A DNA stretch of 64,000 bases. It comes from Mesorhizobium sp. STM 4661. Its GTDB lineage: Bacteria > Pseudomonadota > Alphaproteobacteria > Rhizobiales > Rhizobiaceae. Positions 26,143 through 34,869 of this stretch are shown one piece after another. The translations under genes and the position numbers were made by a program. Where the stretch lies: the NCBI RefSeq assembly GCF_000359125.1, contig NZ_CAAF010000078.1:26334-90333 (forward strand), given 5' to 3'. The notes beneath the pieces are model-generated. The model was given only the letters and a program-made list of their open reading frames with translations, was not told the DNA's origin and did no database searches. Position 1 is the stretch's first letter; the number at the start of each line of letters is the position of its first letter.

Positions 26143-27216
26143 TCAGGCCTGCTCGGCGCGGGCGGCGCGCCGGCGGCGCTCGCCCTTCTGGGTCTCCACG
26201 ATGCGCACGCGCTTGACCCGGCGCGGATCGGCATCCAGCACATGGAATTCGAAGCCGGGTATGGCCTGCACCACTTCGCCGCGCGCAGGAACACGGCCAA
26301 GCGTGTTGAAGATCATGCCGCCGATGGTGTCGACATATTCGCCATGCTCGCCGGCGGCAAAATCCTCGCCGATCATCTTGGTGACCTCATCGATCTCGGC
26401 CTTGCCATCGACGACGAACACGCCCTCGCCGGTCTGGGTGATCATCGGCTCGTCGTCGTCATGCTCGTCCTCGATATCGCCGACCACCATCTCGACGATG
26501 TCCTCCAGCGAGGCGAGGCCGTCGGTGCCGCCATACTCGTCGATGACCAGCGCCATCTGGGTGCGCGTCGTCTGCATCCGTCCCATGAGATCGGAGGCGA
26601 GCATGGACGGCGGCACGAACAGCACCGGGCGGATCAGGTTCAGGTCGCCGATGGTGCGCGCGAGATCGACCTTGGCGAGATCGAGAACCGTCGCGACCGG
26701 CGTCTTCCTGGTCGTCCTGCCCTTCTTGACGCGGGCGATCTTGGTGATGTGGGCCAGCACGTCGCGGATGTGAACCATGCCGCGCGGATCGTCAAGCGTC
26801 TCGGAATAGACCGGCATGCGGGAATGGCCGGACTGCTCGAACAGCCCCAGAAGATCGCCGAGCGTCGTGGTGATCTCGACCGCCTCGATGTCGGCGCGCG
26901 GCACCATGACGTCCTCGACGCGCACCTCGCGCAAGCGCAGGATGTTGTTGAGCATGGCCCGCTCGCCGGGCGAAAAAGATTCCGCATCGCTCGTCGTTTC
27001 GGCGAGCGCGCCAGCGATCTCCTCACGCAGGCTGGTGCCGTTGCGTTGCCTGAACAGGCCGAGCACGCGATCGAACAGGGAAGGACCGGCAGGCGATGGC
27101 TCGCTGGCGATGCTGCCGGTCGTGGTACTCGGACTCGAGCCCTCTTCCGCCGTTTCGGAAGGCTTGGTCGCACTGCCGGCGTCGGGGCGGGCGGCAGTTT
27201 CTGGTTTGTCGTTCAT
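26143..27216 (-). CDS. corC: CorC/HlyC-type CBS-domain protein
   Basis: 357 residues. A hydrophilic N-terminus is followed by paired CBS domains (about residues 95-220; RVEDVMVPRADIEAVE is the usual entry) and a C-terminal CorC_HlyC domain (about 250-335; VVDGKAEIDEVTKMIG). No membrane segments, as in E. coli CorC. The family is linked to Mg2+/Co2+ efflux and resistance, and older annotations call it a haemolysin. It is downstream of ybeY in the conserved miaB-phoH-ybeY-corC order. Confidence 0.88.
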   Translation of the reverse strand: MNDKPETAARPDAGSATKPSETAEEGSSPSTTTGSIASEPSPAGPSLFDRVLGLFRQRNGTSLREEIAGALAETTSDAESFSPGERAMLNNILRLREVRVEDVMVPRADIEAVEITTTLGDLLGLFEQSGHSRMPVYSETLDDPRGMVHIRDVLAHITKIARVKKGRTTRKTPVATVLDLAKVDLARTIGDLNLIRPVLFVPPSMLASDLMGRMQTTRTQMALVIDEYGGTDGLASLEDIVEMVVGDIEDEHDDDEPMITQTGEGVFVVDGKAEIDEVTKMIGEDFAAGEHGEYVDTIGGMIFNTLGRVPARGEVVQAIPGFEFHVLDADPRRVKRVRIVETQKGERRRRAARAEQA

Positions 27217-27243
27217 TGTCGTCCGGTCAATTGGTCTTTTTAG

Positions 27244-27750
27244 TTACGCGTAGGGATCGGGAATGGCAAGCCTCGCAAGTGCCGAGCGCTCGATCGCTTC
27301 CATTTCCTCGGCTTCGGCGTCGGTCTCGTGATCGTAGCCCAGCAAGTGCAGCAGGCCGTGGATGACGAGATGGGTGATATGGTTCTCGACAGGCTTGTCT
27401 TCCAGGGTCGCTTCGCGCGCAACAGTCTCGGCAGCCAGTACGATGTCGCCCAGCATCGGCGGCAGCGGACCGCCTTTTGGAAAAGGAAACGCCGGGAAAG
27501 ACAAGACGTTGGTCGGTTTGTCCTTGCCGCGCCAGCCGGCATTGAGCGTGCGAATATGGGCATCGTCGGAAAAGACGATGCTGAGTTCGGAACGACCCGC
27601 CACCGCGGTTTCGGCAAAGGCGGCGGCAACGGCGCGATCGACCAGCAGCGTCAGCGCTGCCTCATAGGGCCAGTCGCCGGCTTCGACAGAGATATCGATG
27701 TCGACGGGAACCGAAAAATCCCCGCCGCCGGACTTTCTGTCGTCAGCCAT
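27244..27750 (-). CDS. ybeY: Endoribonuclease YbeY
   Basis: 168 residues. Single-strand-specific metallo-endoribonuclease for 16S rRNA 3' maturation and ribosome quality control. The zinc motif HGLLHLLGYDH is intact, and NVLSFP is the family marker. In Sinorhizobium YbeY also influences small-RNA regulation. Seventeen bases after phoH and 27 before corC, clearly one operon. Confidence 0.95.
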   Translation of the reverse strand: MADDRKSGGGDFSVPVDIDISVEAGDWPYEAALTLLVDRAVAAAFAETAVAGRSELSIVFSDDAHIRTLNAGWRGKDKPTNVLSFPAFPFPKGGPLPPMLGDIVLAAETVAREATLEDKPVENHITHLVIHGLLHLLGYDHETDAEAEEMEAIERSALARLAIPDPYA

Positions 27751-27767
27751 GAGGCCGCATCGTCACA

Positions 27768-28817
27768 TCAACTCTCGGCGCCCAGGCCGCGCGCCAGCTT
27801 GCCGTCCCTGTCATAGGCCCTGACAATTTCCGCGACGAGCGGGTGGCGAACCACGTCGCCGTCATTGAAGCGCACGGTCACCGCGCCCGGCACGCCATCC
27901 AGGATGCGCAACGCCTCGACGAGGCCGGATTTGGTGTTCGTGGGCAGGTCGATCTGGGTCGGATCGCCGGTGACGATCATGCGCGAGTTTTCGCCTAGGC
28001 GGGTCAGGAACATCTTCATCTGCATCGGCGTGGTGTTCTGCGCCTCGTCGAGGATGACGGCGGCGTGCGCCAGCGTGCGGCCGCGCATGAAGGCCAGCGG
28101 CGCGATCTCGATCACCTCGGCGGCAATCGCCCGCTCGACCTTGTCGGCCGGCATCATGTCGTAAAGCGCGTCATAGAGCGGCCGCAGATAGGGATCGACC
28201 TTTTCCTTCATGTCGCCGGGCAGGAAGCCAAGCCGCTCGCCGGCCTCGACGGCGGGCCGCGAGAGGATGATGCGCTCGACCATGCCGCGCTCGAGCAGCA
28301 TCGCCGCATGCGCCACCGCCAGAAAGGTCTTGCCGGTGCCGGCCGGGCCGATGCCGAAGACGAGTTCGGACCGCTCCAGTGCGCGCATATAGGCGTCCTG
28401 GTTGAGCGAGCGGGCGTAGATCGTCTTCTTGCGCGTCGATATCTGGGCCGCGGACACCTTGCCCTTGCGCTCCAGCGTCGGCAGCGTCAGCTGATCGTCG
28501 GCGGCGATCGCCATGCGCACCGCGCCGTCGACGTCCGACTGACCGATGTCGACACCTTTCTGCAGAATGCCGTAGAGATTATCCAAAGCGCGGCGTGCCT
28601 GCTCGGCGGCCGAGGCGGACCCCTTGATGGTCAGCTGGTTGCCGCGCGAGCGGATGTCGACGCCGAGCTTCTGCTCGAGCCGGGCCAGATTCTCGTCGAA
28701 CTGGCCGTAAAGGGCGCTGGCAAGCTTGTTGTTGTCGAAAGTCAGAACGATGTGCGCCATATCCGAGGCCCCAGATTGCAGGTTCTGGGGCAGGTTCTTC
28801 ACTTCCGCAGCGCTCAA
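27768..28817 (-). CDS. phoH: PhoH-like ATPase
   Basis: 349 residues. P-loop ATPase with Walker A FGIGPAGTGKTFLAVA, Walker B AVILDEAQNTT and the ITGDPTQIDLP-like motif (MIVTGDPTQIDLP). An N-terminal KH-like region (about 25-90) may bind RNA. A TTG at 28817 is taken as the start because GAGGAG lies 6 bases upstream, whereas the later ATG at 28760 has no ribosome-binding site. The role is linked to RNA metabolism by its constant company with ybeY and miaB; biochemistry is poorly known. Confidence 0.92.
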   Translation of the reverse strand: MSAAEVKNLPQNLQSGASDMAHIVLTFDNNKLASALYGQFDENLARLEQKLGVDIRSRGNQLTIKGSASAAEQARRALDNLYGILQKGVDIGQSDVDGAVRMAIAADDQLTLPTLERKGKVSAAQISTRKKTIYARSLNQDAYMRALERSELVFGIGPAGTGKTFLAVAHAAMLLERGMVERIILSRPAVEAGERLGFLPGDMKEKVDPYLRPLYDALYDMMPADKVERAIAAEVIEIAPLAFMRGRTLAHAAVILDEAQNTTPMQMKMFLTRLGENSRMIVTGDPTQIDLPTNTKSGLVEALRILDGVPGAVTVRFNDGDVVRHPLVAEIVRAYDRDGKLARGLGAES

Positions 28818-28843
28818 CCGTCTCTCCTCATCTGCCGAGACCT

Positions 28844-30265
28844 TCAGGCCAATTCGGCGAACAGGCTGTTGTAGCCCGTCTTCGTGATTCGTACCTGGAT
28901 AATGTCACCGATTTCGCCGGCCTTTTCATCAACAATAACCGGCTGCAACCAGGGCGAGCGGCCGACCTTCTGGCCAGCCTGGCGGCCCGGCTTCTCGATC
29001 AGTGTATCGATGGTCCTGCCGACCAGGCTCAAGCCGAAATCCTGCTGCTGTTTCAGGAGCAGGGCCTGCAGCCGCTGCAGGCGCTCGTCCTTGACAGCTT
29101 CCGGCACATGGTCGGCCATCTCGGCGCCCGGTGTGCCCGGTCGCGGCGAATATTTGAACGAGAAGGCCGAGGCGTAGCTGACCTGGCGCACCAGTTCCAT
29201 CGTCGCCTCGAAATCCGCTTCCGTCTCGCCGGGGAAGCCGACGATGAAATCACCGGAAAGCGCGATATCCGGCCGCGCGGCACGGATGCGGTCGAGCAGC
29301 GTCAGATAGTCTTTTGCCGTGTGCCGGCGGTTCATCACCTTGAGGATGCGATCCGAGCCCGACTGCACCGGCAGATGCAAATACGGCATCAGCGCGGGCA
29401 AGTCGCGGTGGGCTGATATCAGCTCGTCGTCCATGTCGCGCGGATGGCTGGTGGTGTAGCGCAGCCGTCCCAGGCCGGGGATCTCGGCCAGCCTGAACAG
29501 CAGCCGGCCCAGGCCCCATTCCTCGGTCTTGCCCCCTTTGGCTTCGCCCTGGCCGTGCCAGGCATTGACGTTCTGGCCAAGCAACGTCACCTCGCGCACC
29601 CCGGCTGCCGCCAGCCGTTCGGCCTCGGCGACGATCTGCGCCACCGGCCGTGAAACCTCGGAGCCCCGCGTATAGGGCACGACGCAGAAGGTGCAGAACT
29701 TGTCGCAGCCCTCCTGCACGGTCAGGAACGCGGTGACGCCACGCTTGATGATTTCGGCGCGCCTGGGCTGCGGCAAATGATCGAATTTGTCCTCGATGGC
29801 GTAGTCGGTCTCGACGATCTTTTCGCCGCCTCGCACCCGTGCCAGGACATCGGGCAGACGGTGGTAGGTCTGCGGGCCGATGACCAGATCGACGGCCGGC
29901 GAGCGACGGATGATCTCGGCCCCCTCGGCCTGCGCCACGCAACCGGCGACGCCGATCAGCATCTCGCGGCCGGTCTGAGCCCGTTCGGCCTTCATCTCGC
30001 GGATACGGCCGAGTTCGGAATAGACCTTTTCCGCCGCCTTTTCACGGATATGGCACGTATTGAGCAGCACCAGATCGGCTTCGCCGATGGCATCGGTCGC
30101 GACATAGCCGTCGGCCGCCAGCGCATCGGTCATGCGCTGCGAATCGTAGACGTTCATCTGGCAGCCATAGGTCTTGACGAAGACCTTTTTGGCAGGGGCG
30201 GATTGTACGGCCCCGGCTACAGTGCCGACGTCGTCCCGCTCTATCGTGATCTCGTTCAAGTCCAT
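28844..30265 (-). CDS. miaB: tRNA-2-methylthio-N6-dimethylallyladenosine synthase MiaB
   Basis: 473 residues from the ATG at 30265. Radical-SAM methylthiotransferase modifying A37 of tRNAs. The N-terminal UPF0004 domain has the three auxiliary-cluster cysteines (KTYGCQMN, LNTCHIREKA, GVAGCVAQ), the radical-SAM motif CDKFCTFCVVP follows, and the C-terminal TRAM domain covers about 400-470. First gene of miaB-phoH-ybeY-corC; phoH follows after 26 bases. Confidence 0.95.
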   Translation of the reverse strand: MDLNEITIERDDVGTVAGAVQSAPAKKVFVKTYGCQMNVYDSQRMTDALAADGYVATDAIGEADLVLLNTCHIREKAAEKVYSELGRIREMKAERAQTGREMLIGVAGCVAQAEGAEIIRRSPAVDLVIGPQTYHRLPDVLARVRGGEKIVETDYAIEDKFDHLPQPRRAEIIKRGVTAFLTVQEGCDKFCTFCVVPYTRGSEVSRPVAQIVAEAERLAAAGVREVTLLGQNVNAWHGQGEAKGGKTEEWGLGRLLFRLAEIPGLGRLRYTTSHPRDMDDELISAHRDLPALMPYLHLPVQSGSDRILKVMNRRHTAKDYLTLLDRIRAARPDIALSGDFIVGFPGETEADFEATMELVRQVSYASAFSFKYSPRPGTPGAEMADHVPEAVKDERLQRLQALLLKQQQDFGLSLVGRTIDTLIEKPGRQAGQKVGRSPWLQPVIVDEKAGEIGDIIQVRITKTGYNSLFAELA

Positions 30266-30350
30266 CCGGCGGCTTCTAACGCCTTTTGGTGACAAAAAAC
30301 AGACGATTCTGCTCTACAGCGCCGCGCCTCCTCTTGGACGCTTTTGCGGC

Positions 30351-31151
30351 TTACCGGCTCGGGCGCGGGTCGGCGAGCGCCGCCCGCATCATGTCACGCA
30401 CCTGGCTTTCCATCAGCCTTGCCGTTTCCTTGCGGTTGGAGCCCTTGGAAAAGGCAACCGGCTCGCCGAAATGCACCTCGACGTCGAGCCCGCCTTCAGC
30501 CATCAGCACCTTGAGGTGCGGCATCAGATCCTGATCGCCGATCCAGGCGGCAATCGGCCGGTGCCGGCGGCCGAGCGGCACGCCGTGCAGGCGCGTATAG
30601 ACGATCGCCACCGGCTGGATGAAGACCTGTTCCGCCGCTCCTTCGGAGATTGCCATAGAAGCGGCGCCGAACAGCGTGCTCTTGAACGGCAGGACCATGT
30701 TGCCGTCGCCGGTCGAGCCTTCGGCAAACAGCACCATGGCGTCGCCCTTGGCCATGCGGTTGGCGATCTCGCTCGCCTGATCGCCCGACGAGCGCTTGCG
30801 CTCGCGCTCGATGAAGACGGTGCGCTGCAGCTTCGACAGCATGCCGATCAGCGGCCACCCTTCCATGTCAGCCCTGGCGATGAACTTCACGTCGACCATG
30901 GAGCCGAGCACCATGATGTCGGTCCAGGAGATGTGGTTGGACGCAACCAGCAGCGGACGCTTGTCGGACAGCGCACCCCTGACGTGGATGCGCATGCCCA
31001 GCGCCCTGACGATCAGCCTATGCCAGATCTTGAGGATGAACGTTTCCGGCCACCAACCGGTCTTCATCGACAGTATCTGCAATGGCACGAGAATCAACGA
31101 GCCGGCGATGACGAGGCCCAGCGCCAGGAAAATCCTGATTTTTCCGATCAT
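30351..31151 (-). CDS. plsC: 1-acyl-glycerol-3-phosphate acyltransferase (PlsC-like)
   Basis: 266 residues. Inner-membrane acyltransferase of phospholipid synthesis. One N-terminal membrane helix (about 5-28). The family blocks are present: NHISWTD (catalytic HX4D), the region around FIERERKR, FAEGSTGDG and VFIQPVAIVY. The related OlsA acylates lyso-ornithine lipid instead, and sequence alone does not exclude that. Upstream of miaB by 86 bases on the same strand, as in other rhizobia. Confidence 0.87.
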   Translation of the reverse strand: MIGKIRIFLALGLVIAGSLILVPLQILSMKTGWWPETFILKIWHRLIVRALGMRIHVRGALSDKRPLLVASNHISWTDIMVLGSMVDVKFIARADMEGWPLIGMLSKLQRTVFIERERKRSSGDQASEIANRMAKGDAMVLFAEGSTGDGNMVLPFKSTLFGAASMAISEGAAEQVFIQPVAIVYTRLHGVPLGRRHRPIAAWIGDQDLMPHLKVLMAEGGLDVEVHFGEPVAFSKGSNRKETARLMESQVRDMMRAALADPRPSR

Positions 31152-31174
31152 GCGGTCCTGGCCCTGCCCCGGCT

Positions 31175-31306
31175 TCTAGAGCGGTTCATCGTTTCACGGA
31201 AACGCCGAACCGCTCTATCTCTTTGTTTTTACGCAATTCCCTAGGGAAAGCGCTACGCGCTTTTCCCGGGAAAACCGTTTCACACTTTTCCTGGAATTTC
31301 TCTAGA
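31175..31306. repeat. Rhizobial intergenic palindromic repeat bounded by TCTAGA
   Basis: 132 bases between rimI and plsC, starting and ending with TCTAGA. It contains a strong hairpin at 31178-31216 (AGAGCGGTTC/GAACCGCTCT outside, CGTTTC/GAAACG inside) and the tracts TTTTTACGCAATTCC and CACTTTTCCTGGAATT, which I recognise from memory as a common dispersed repeat in Mesorhizobium and relatives. No coding sequence. Confidence 0.7.
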
Positions 31307-31334
31307 ACGACGTGCGTCCACTTTCGGGCCTGCG

Positions 31335-31829
31335 CTAGCGAAGATCGCGGCGCATGACAAGCGCGCCGGTGGGGCCGTGCTCCGCCGATCTGTAGTAATT
31401 GGCGCGCTTGCCGACCTCGCGGAAGCCCAGCCGCCTGTAGAGCGCGATGGCGGCGACGTTGGTCTCGTCAACCTCGAGGAAAAGCGCTTCGGCACGCTGC
31501 GCATGCAGCTCGCGCAGCACGGCATCCATCAATTGCCAGCCGAGCCCCTGGCGGCGGTGGGAGCGCGCCACCGCGACAGTGAGTATCTCGCCTTCGCCGG
31601 CCGCCAACCGCGCCAGCACGAAGCCGACCGGCGGCTTGGCGCCCTGCCCGGTCTCGCGCGCGGCGTAGCCGAACACGGTGTCCTGCTCGAGCAGCGCGGC
31701 GAATTCGCCGTCTGTCCAGGGCCGGACGAAATCCTCGCGATGCAGCGCGGAAACAGCCGGGCTGTCGGCAATCGTCAGCGGCACGAGCGCGTAGTCCCTG
31801 CGGCGCGGCTGGAGGAAGGGAATGCGCAT
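31335..31829 (-). CDS. rimI: Ribosomal protein S18 alanine N-acetyltransferase RimI-like
   Basis: 164 residues. GNAT acetyltransferase with the acetyl-CoA site VAVARSHRRQGLGWQLMDAVL and LFLEVDETNVAAIALYRRLGF, the RimI pattern. Its start codon overlaps the tsaB stop (ATGA-type), as in many bacteria where rimI and tsaB are paired. The true substrate, S18 or other N-termini, is not provable from sequence. Confidence 0.88.
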   Translation of the reverse strand: MRIPFLQPRRRDYALVPLTIADSPAVSALHREDFVRPWTDGEFAALLEQDTVFGYAARETGQGAKPPVGFVLARLAAGEGEILTVAVARSHRRQGLGWQLMDAVLRELHAQRAEALFLEVDETNVAAIALYRRLGFREVGKRANYYRSAEHGPTGALVMRRDLR

Positions 31830-32521
31830 CAGTTTTTCTGCCTTGGTAACATAAAACCAGCCTGCGGCTTTGCATCGGCGCCGCGCAAATAGAGCGGCTT
31901 TGGCTTTTCGTCTTCGCGCTTTTTGCCGGTACTTTGGGCGGCGGCCAGCCGGGCATAGACGGCGATGTCGGCGGTAGCGCTTGTCGGGCCGATGTCCAAG
32001 GTGCGGCCGGCCGCCGCGGCGATCTGCGTTGCCGCCGTGCCGGCAAGAACCGGAAAACCGTCAACCGCCATGGCGACGGCTTGCGAAAGCGTGGTCACCG
32101 CCGGACCATAGCGCAGAACCGAGCCTTCGTCGTAAAATGCCGCGTGGATTTCCTCGCGCCCGGCGTCGAGGGCGGAGAGCACCGCGCGGCCGGGAAATGT
32201 CGCTACAGCCTCGGCCGCCAGCGCTTCCAGCGTTGTCACGCCGATCGCCGGGATTTTCAGCGCCAGCGCCAGGCCGCGCGCCGCCGACACGCCGACACGC
32301 AGGCCGGTGAAGGAACCTGGGCCGACGGAGACGGCGATGGCGCCAAGGCCGGCATAGCCGGTTCCACCGGCCTTCAGGGCCTCATCGATGATTGCCATCA
32401 GATGCTCGGCATGGCCCTTGCCGAGATCAAGCACCGAACGGCCAAGCTCTTTGCCGGCCGCCGCGTCATAGACGCAGGCAGCGCAAAGATTGGCGGCGCA
32501 GTCGATGGCAAGCAACTTCAT
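31829..32521 (-). CDS. tsaB: tRNA threonylcarbamoyladenosine synthesis protein TsaB
   Basis: 230 residues. Partner of TsaD in making t6A37 of tRNAs; an ASKHA-fold protein without the metal site. Recognised by LLAIDCAANLCAACVYD at the N-terminus, HAEHLMAIIDEAL and AVSVGPGSFTGLRVGVSAARGLA. The start at 32521 fits the family; the frame extends further upstream without family character. The 149 bases upstream hold only a small CCCC-GCAA-GGGG hairpin. Confidence 0.93.
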   Translation of the reverse strand: MKLLAIDCAANLCAACVYDAAAGKELGRSVLDLGKGHAEHLMAIIDEALKAGGTGYAGLGAIAVSVGPGSFTGLRVGVSAARGLALALKIPAIGVTTLEALAAEAVATFPGRAVLSALDAGREEIHAAFYDEGSVLRYGPAVTTLSQAVAMAVDGFPVLAGTAATQIAAAAGRTLDIGPTSATADIAVYARLAAAQSTGKKREDEKPKPLYLRGADAKPQAGFMLPRQKN

Positions 32522-32670
32522 CAGGCGGCCGGTTGGAGCATGGGTTCGAAAACAGTGGTTCCCCTCTGCCTGCCATGGCCCGTCCCCGCAAGGGGATAAT
32601 GCATAAATCGTTTGACGGCTTCGCTTCGACCTAGTCCGAAGGTAACGTTCGACGAACATAACCAGGAGCG

Positions 32671-33786
32671 CTATGCGACCTGCTCGATGCGCAACATATG
32701 GTTGTCCCAGACATAGTCCGGCTCGGAGCGTGTCGCACCGCCAGCTTCGACGATTTCGCCCGTGCCTGTCGTTGCCATGAAGCTCTTTCCATCCGGCGCC
32801 ACGCCACAGACTTCGACCAGTGCGCTGGTGGCAAGGATGCGACCACTGGCCGCGTCGATGACGGCCAGTGAATTGCCTTCGGGCGAGGACACGGCGACGG
32901 TGCCGGCGGCAGGGTTCGCAGCGACCGAACCTATATAGTTCCTGAAGCCCGAGAGCACGTCCCGCGGCATGTCGAGCAATTGCAATTCCTTGCCGTGCGC
33001 GGCGCGGCCGACCAGCAGCGGATGATCGGTGCCCGGCCCCCGGTACTGGCAACCGAACCAGATCGTGCCGGATTGGTCGGCATCCATGTGACGGATCGAT
33101 AGTTGGTGAAGTGCGGCCGGTAGTTCGTGCTTTTCAACCAGGTCGCCGGTGATCCTGTCGACCAGCACATAGGACGGCTTCATCGTCGCGATGTTGAGCT
33201 CGGCGCGGCCATAGTCCGGATGGGTCTCGATGCCGCCATTGGCGACGGCGATCGTTCGGCCATCGCCCAGCAGCAAAAGCTCGTGCGGCCCCATTCCGTA
33301 GGTCGGGAACTCACTGATGCGCTTGAATTTTTCGCGCGCGTCGTAGACGCCGACGACGCCGGCGGCATTGTCGAAATCGTTCTCGGTGGCGTAGAGCAGC
33401 GCACCGTCGGTCGAAAACACGCCATGGCCGAAGAAATGCCGGCCGGGGATGCTGGCGATGGTCAGCGGCGCGGCGCGGCCGGTGTGGTCGAAGACCACGG
33501 CAAAGGTGCCGGGCTGCCTGGCGAAGACCACCGAGCGCTTCGACACCGGATCGAAGGTGACGTCGTGGCCGCGGTCGGGCAGGTCGATCGCGTGCAGCAG
33601 CTTGCCGGCCTCGGACAGGATGGCGACGCCATAGCTGCCGTCGCGCTTGACGAAGGCGGTGGCAAAGACGGCATCCGTGCCAAGCGTCTTTACCCAGGCC
33701 GACGGCGCCATCGCCGCGATAAAACCCGCGCCTGCGGCCTTCAGGAAATCGCGGCGGTCGACCAAAGGCGTGCGCATCGCAACCAT
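32671..33786 (-). CDS. DUF1513 protein, Tat-exported
   Basis: 371 residues. The N-terminus has a twin-arginine type signal (VDRRDFLKAAGAGFIAAMAPSAW). The rest looks like a seven-bladed propeller built from repeats such as RHFFGHGVFSTDGALLYATEND and GPHELLLLGDGRTIAVANGG. This is DUF1513, usually found with imelysin and DUF1111 genes; its biochemical role is not known. GGAG lies 8 bases before the ATG. Three bases separate it from the upstream imelysin gene, so it is the last gene of the iron operon. Periplasmic location inferred. Confidence 0.85.
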   Translation of the reverse strand: MVAMRTPLVDRRDFLKAAGAGFIAAMAPSAWVKTLGTDAVFATAFVKRDGSYGVAILSEAGKLLHAIDLPDRGHDVTFDPVSKRSVVFARQPGTFAVVFDHTGRAAPLTIASIPGRHFFGHGVFSTDGALLYATENDFDNAAGVVGVYDAREKFKRISEFPTYGMGPHELLLLGDGRTIAVANGGIETHPDYGRAELNIATMKPSYVLVDRITGDLVEKHELPAALHQLSIRHMDADQSGTIWFGCQYRGPGTDHPLLVGRAAHGKELQLLDMPRDVLSGFRNYIGSVAANPAAGTVAVSSPEGNSLAVIDAASGRILATSALVEVCGVAPDGKSFMATTGTGEIVEAGGATRSEPDYVWDNHMLRIEQVA

Positions 33787-33789
33787 GGT

Positions 33790-34869
33790 TCAGTCTCCGT
33801 CCAGCGAGGAGAAGCCTGCGGTCAGTCCGAACTCGGCGGTCAGCCTGGTGCCGATCAGGGTCGTCAAGCTTGAGGTGATCAGCGAGAAATGATCGAGCTT
33901 GTCGCGCAGTGCGGAATCGGCGAGCGCCTTGTCGATCGGACCCTGGACCGACTTCGCGGTCGCGACACCGTTGACCAGCTGGATATGGATCGATTCCGCC
34001 ATCCAGCGCGCATCCTCCGGCAAAGCATCGCCAAGTTTTGAGGCCTCAAACAGTGCATCCATGCCCGACAGATTTCCAGCCAGTGACGCGGTGGTGTTTT
34101 GCGAACGCCAATAGATCGCCTGTTTGGGCTTGTCGGCCTTCGGATTGCCGCCGAAGAACCCTTTCAGCCGCACGTCGCGGATCATCTCCAGCTCGTTGAT
34201 GAAGACGCCGACCAATTCGGTCACCGCTTCGGTACCGTCGCGGTAGAGCGCATTTTGCGGCCCCGGATTGGCCCAGAGCGCGGCAAAGCCATCAGGCTTG
34301 TTCCAGGCGTCGCTGACATCGGCGGCAATCGTCTCGATATTGCCGGCGACAGCCGCGCCATAGGCGCAACGATAGGGATCGTCCTTGCCGGCGAGCGTTT
34401 CCGCGCCATCGCCGTAAAGCACGAATTCCAGCGCGCCGAGCCCTTGCATGGCGACGCTCTTGCCGGCCAATTGTACCGGATCGGTGGCGGTCGGATCCTT
34501 CCCCGCCAATGCCGCCTGCACCTGCCTCAGGCCGATGCTTTTCCGATCCGGCCAGTAAAGCATGCGTTCCAGCCGGTTGTTCTCCTTGATCGGCCCGAAG
34601 CCGATGATCTCGGCGACCGACCAGGCATCGACGGTGGCCGAGAACTCGGCACGCGCCGCATCGAGCTCCTTCTGCGAAGGCGCGGCGCACAGATTGCGCA
34701 TCGATTTGGTCAAGGCTTCAGCGTGCTGGTGCAGGCCGGCATAGGCCGGACGGACGAAGCCGTCGATCGCTCGCTGGATGATTTCGGAGGCGTTCACCGC
34801 CGCCGACGCCGGGTGGGCACCGAGCAGAACCAGCGGTAGAACAAGAGCAGGCAAAAAACGTTTCAGCAT
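33790..34869 (-). CDS. Imelysin-family periplasmic iron protein, second copy
   Basis: 359 residues with a cleavable signal (ALVLPLVLLGAHPASA). Imelysin/EfeO-type helical repeat protein (peptidase M75 superfamily), which binds iron or takes part in its uptake. The GxHxxE motif that marks these proteins is changed: GLGALE, with Gly145 where His is expected and Glu148 kept. It therefore differs from the first imelysin of the same operon. The start overlaps the stop of the DUF1111 gene. Divergent function from the first copy is inference. Confidence 0.87.
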   Translation of the reverse strand: MLKRFLPALVLPLVLLGAHPASAAVNASEIIQRAIDGFVRPAYAGLHQHAEALTKSMRNLCAAPSQKELDAARAEFSATVDAWSVAEIIGFGPIKENNRLERMLYWPDRKSIGLRQVQAALAGKDPTATDPVQLAGKSVAMQGLGALEFVLYGDGAETLAGKDDPYRCAYGAAVAGNIETIAADVSDAWNKPDGFAALWANPGPQNALYRDGTEAVTELVGVFINELEMIRDVRLKGFFGGNPKADKPKQAIYWRSQNTTASLAGNLSGMDALFEASKLGDALPEDARWMAESIHIQLVNGVATAKSVQGPIDKALADSALRDKLDHFSLITSSLTTLIGTRLTAEFGLTAGFSSLDGD

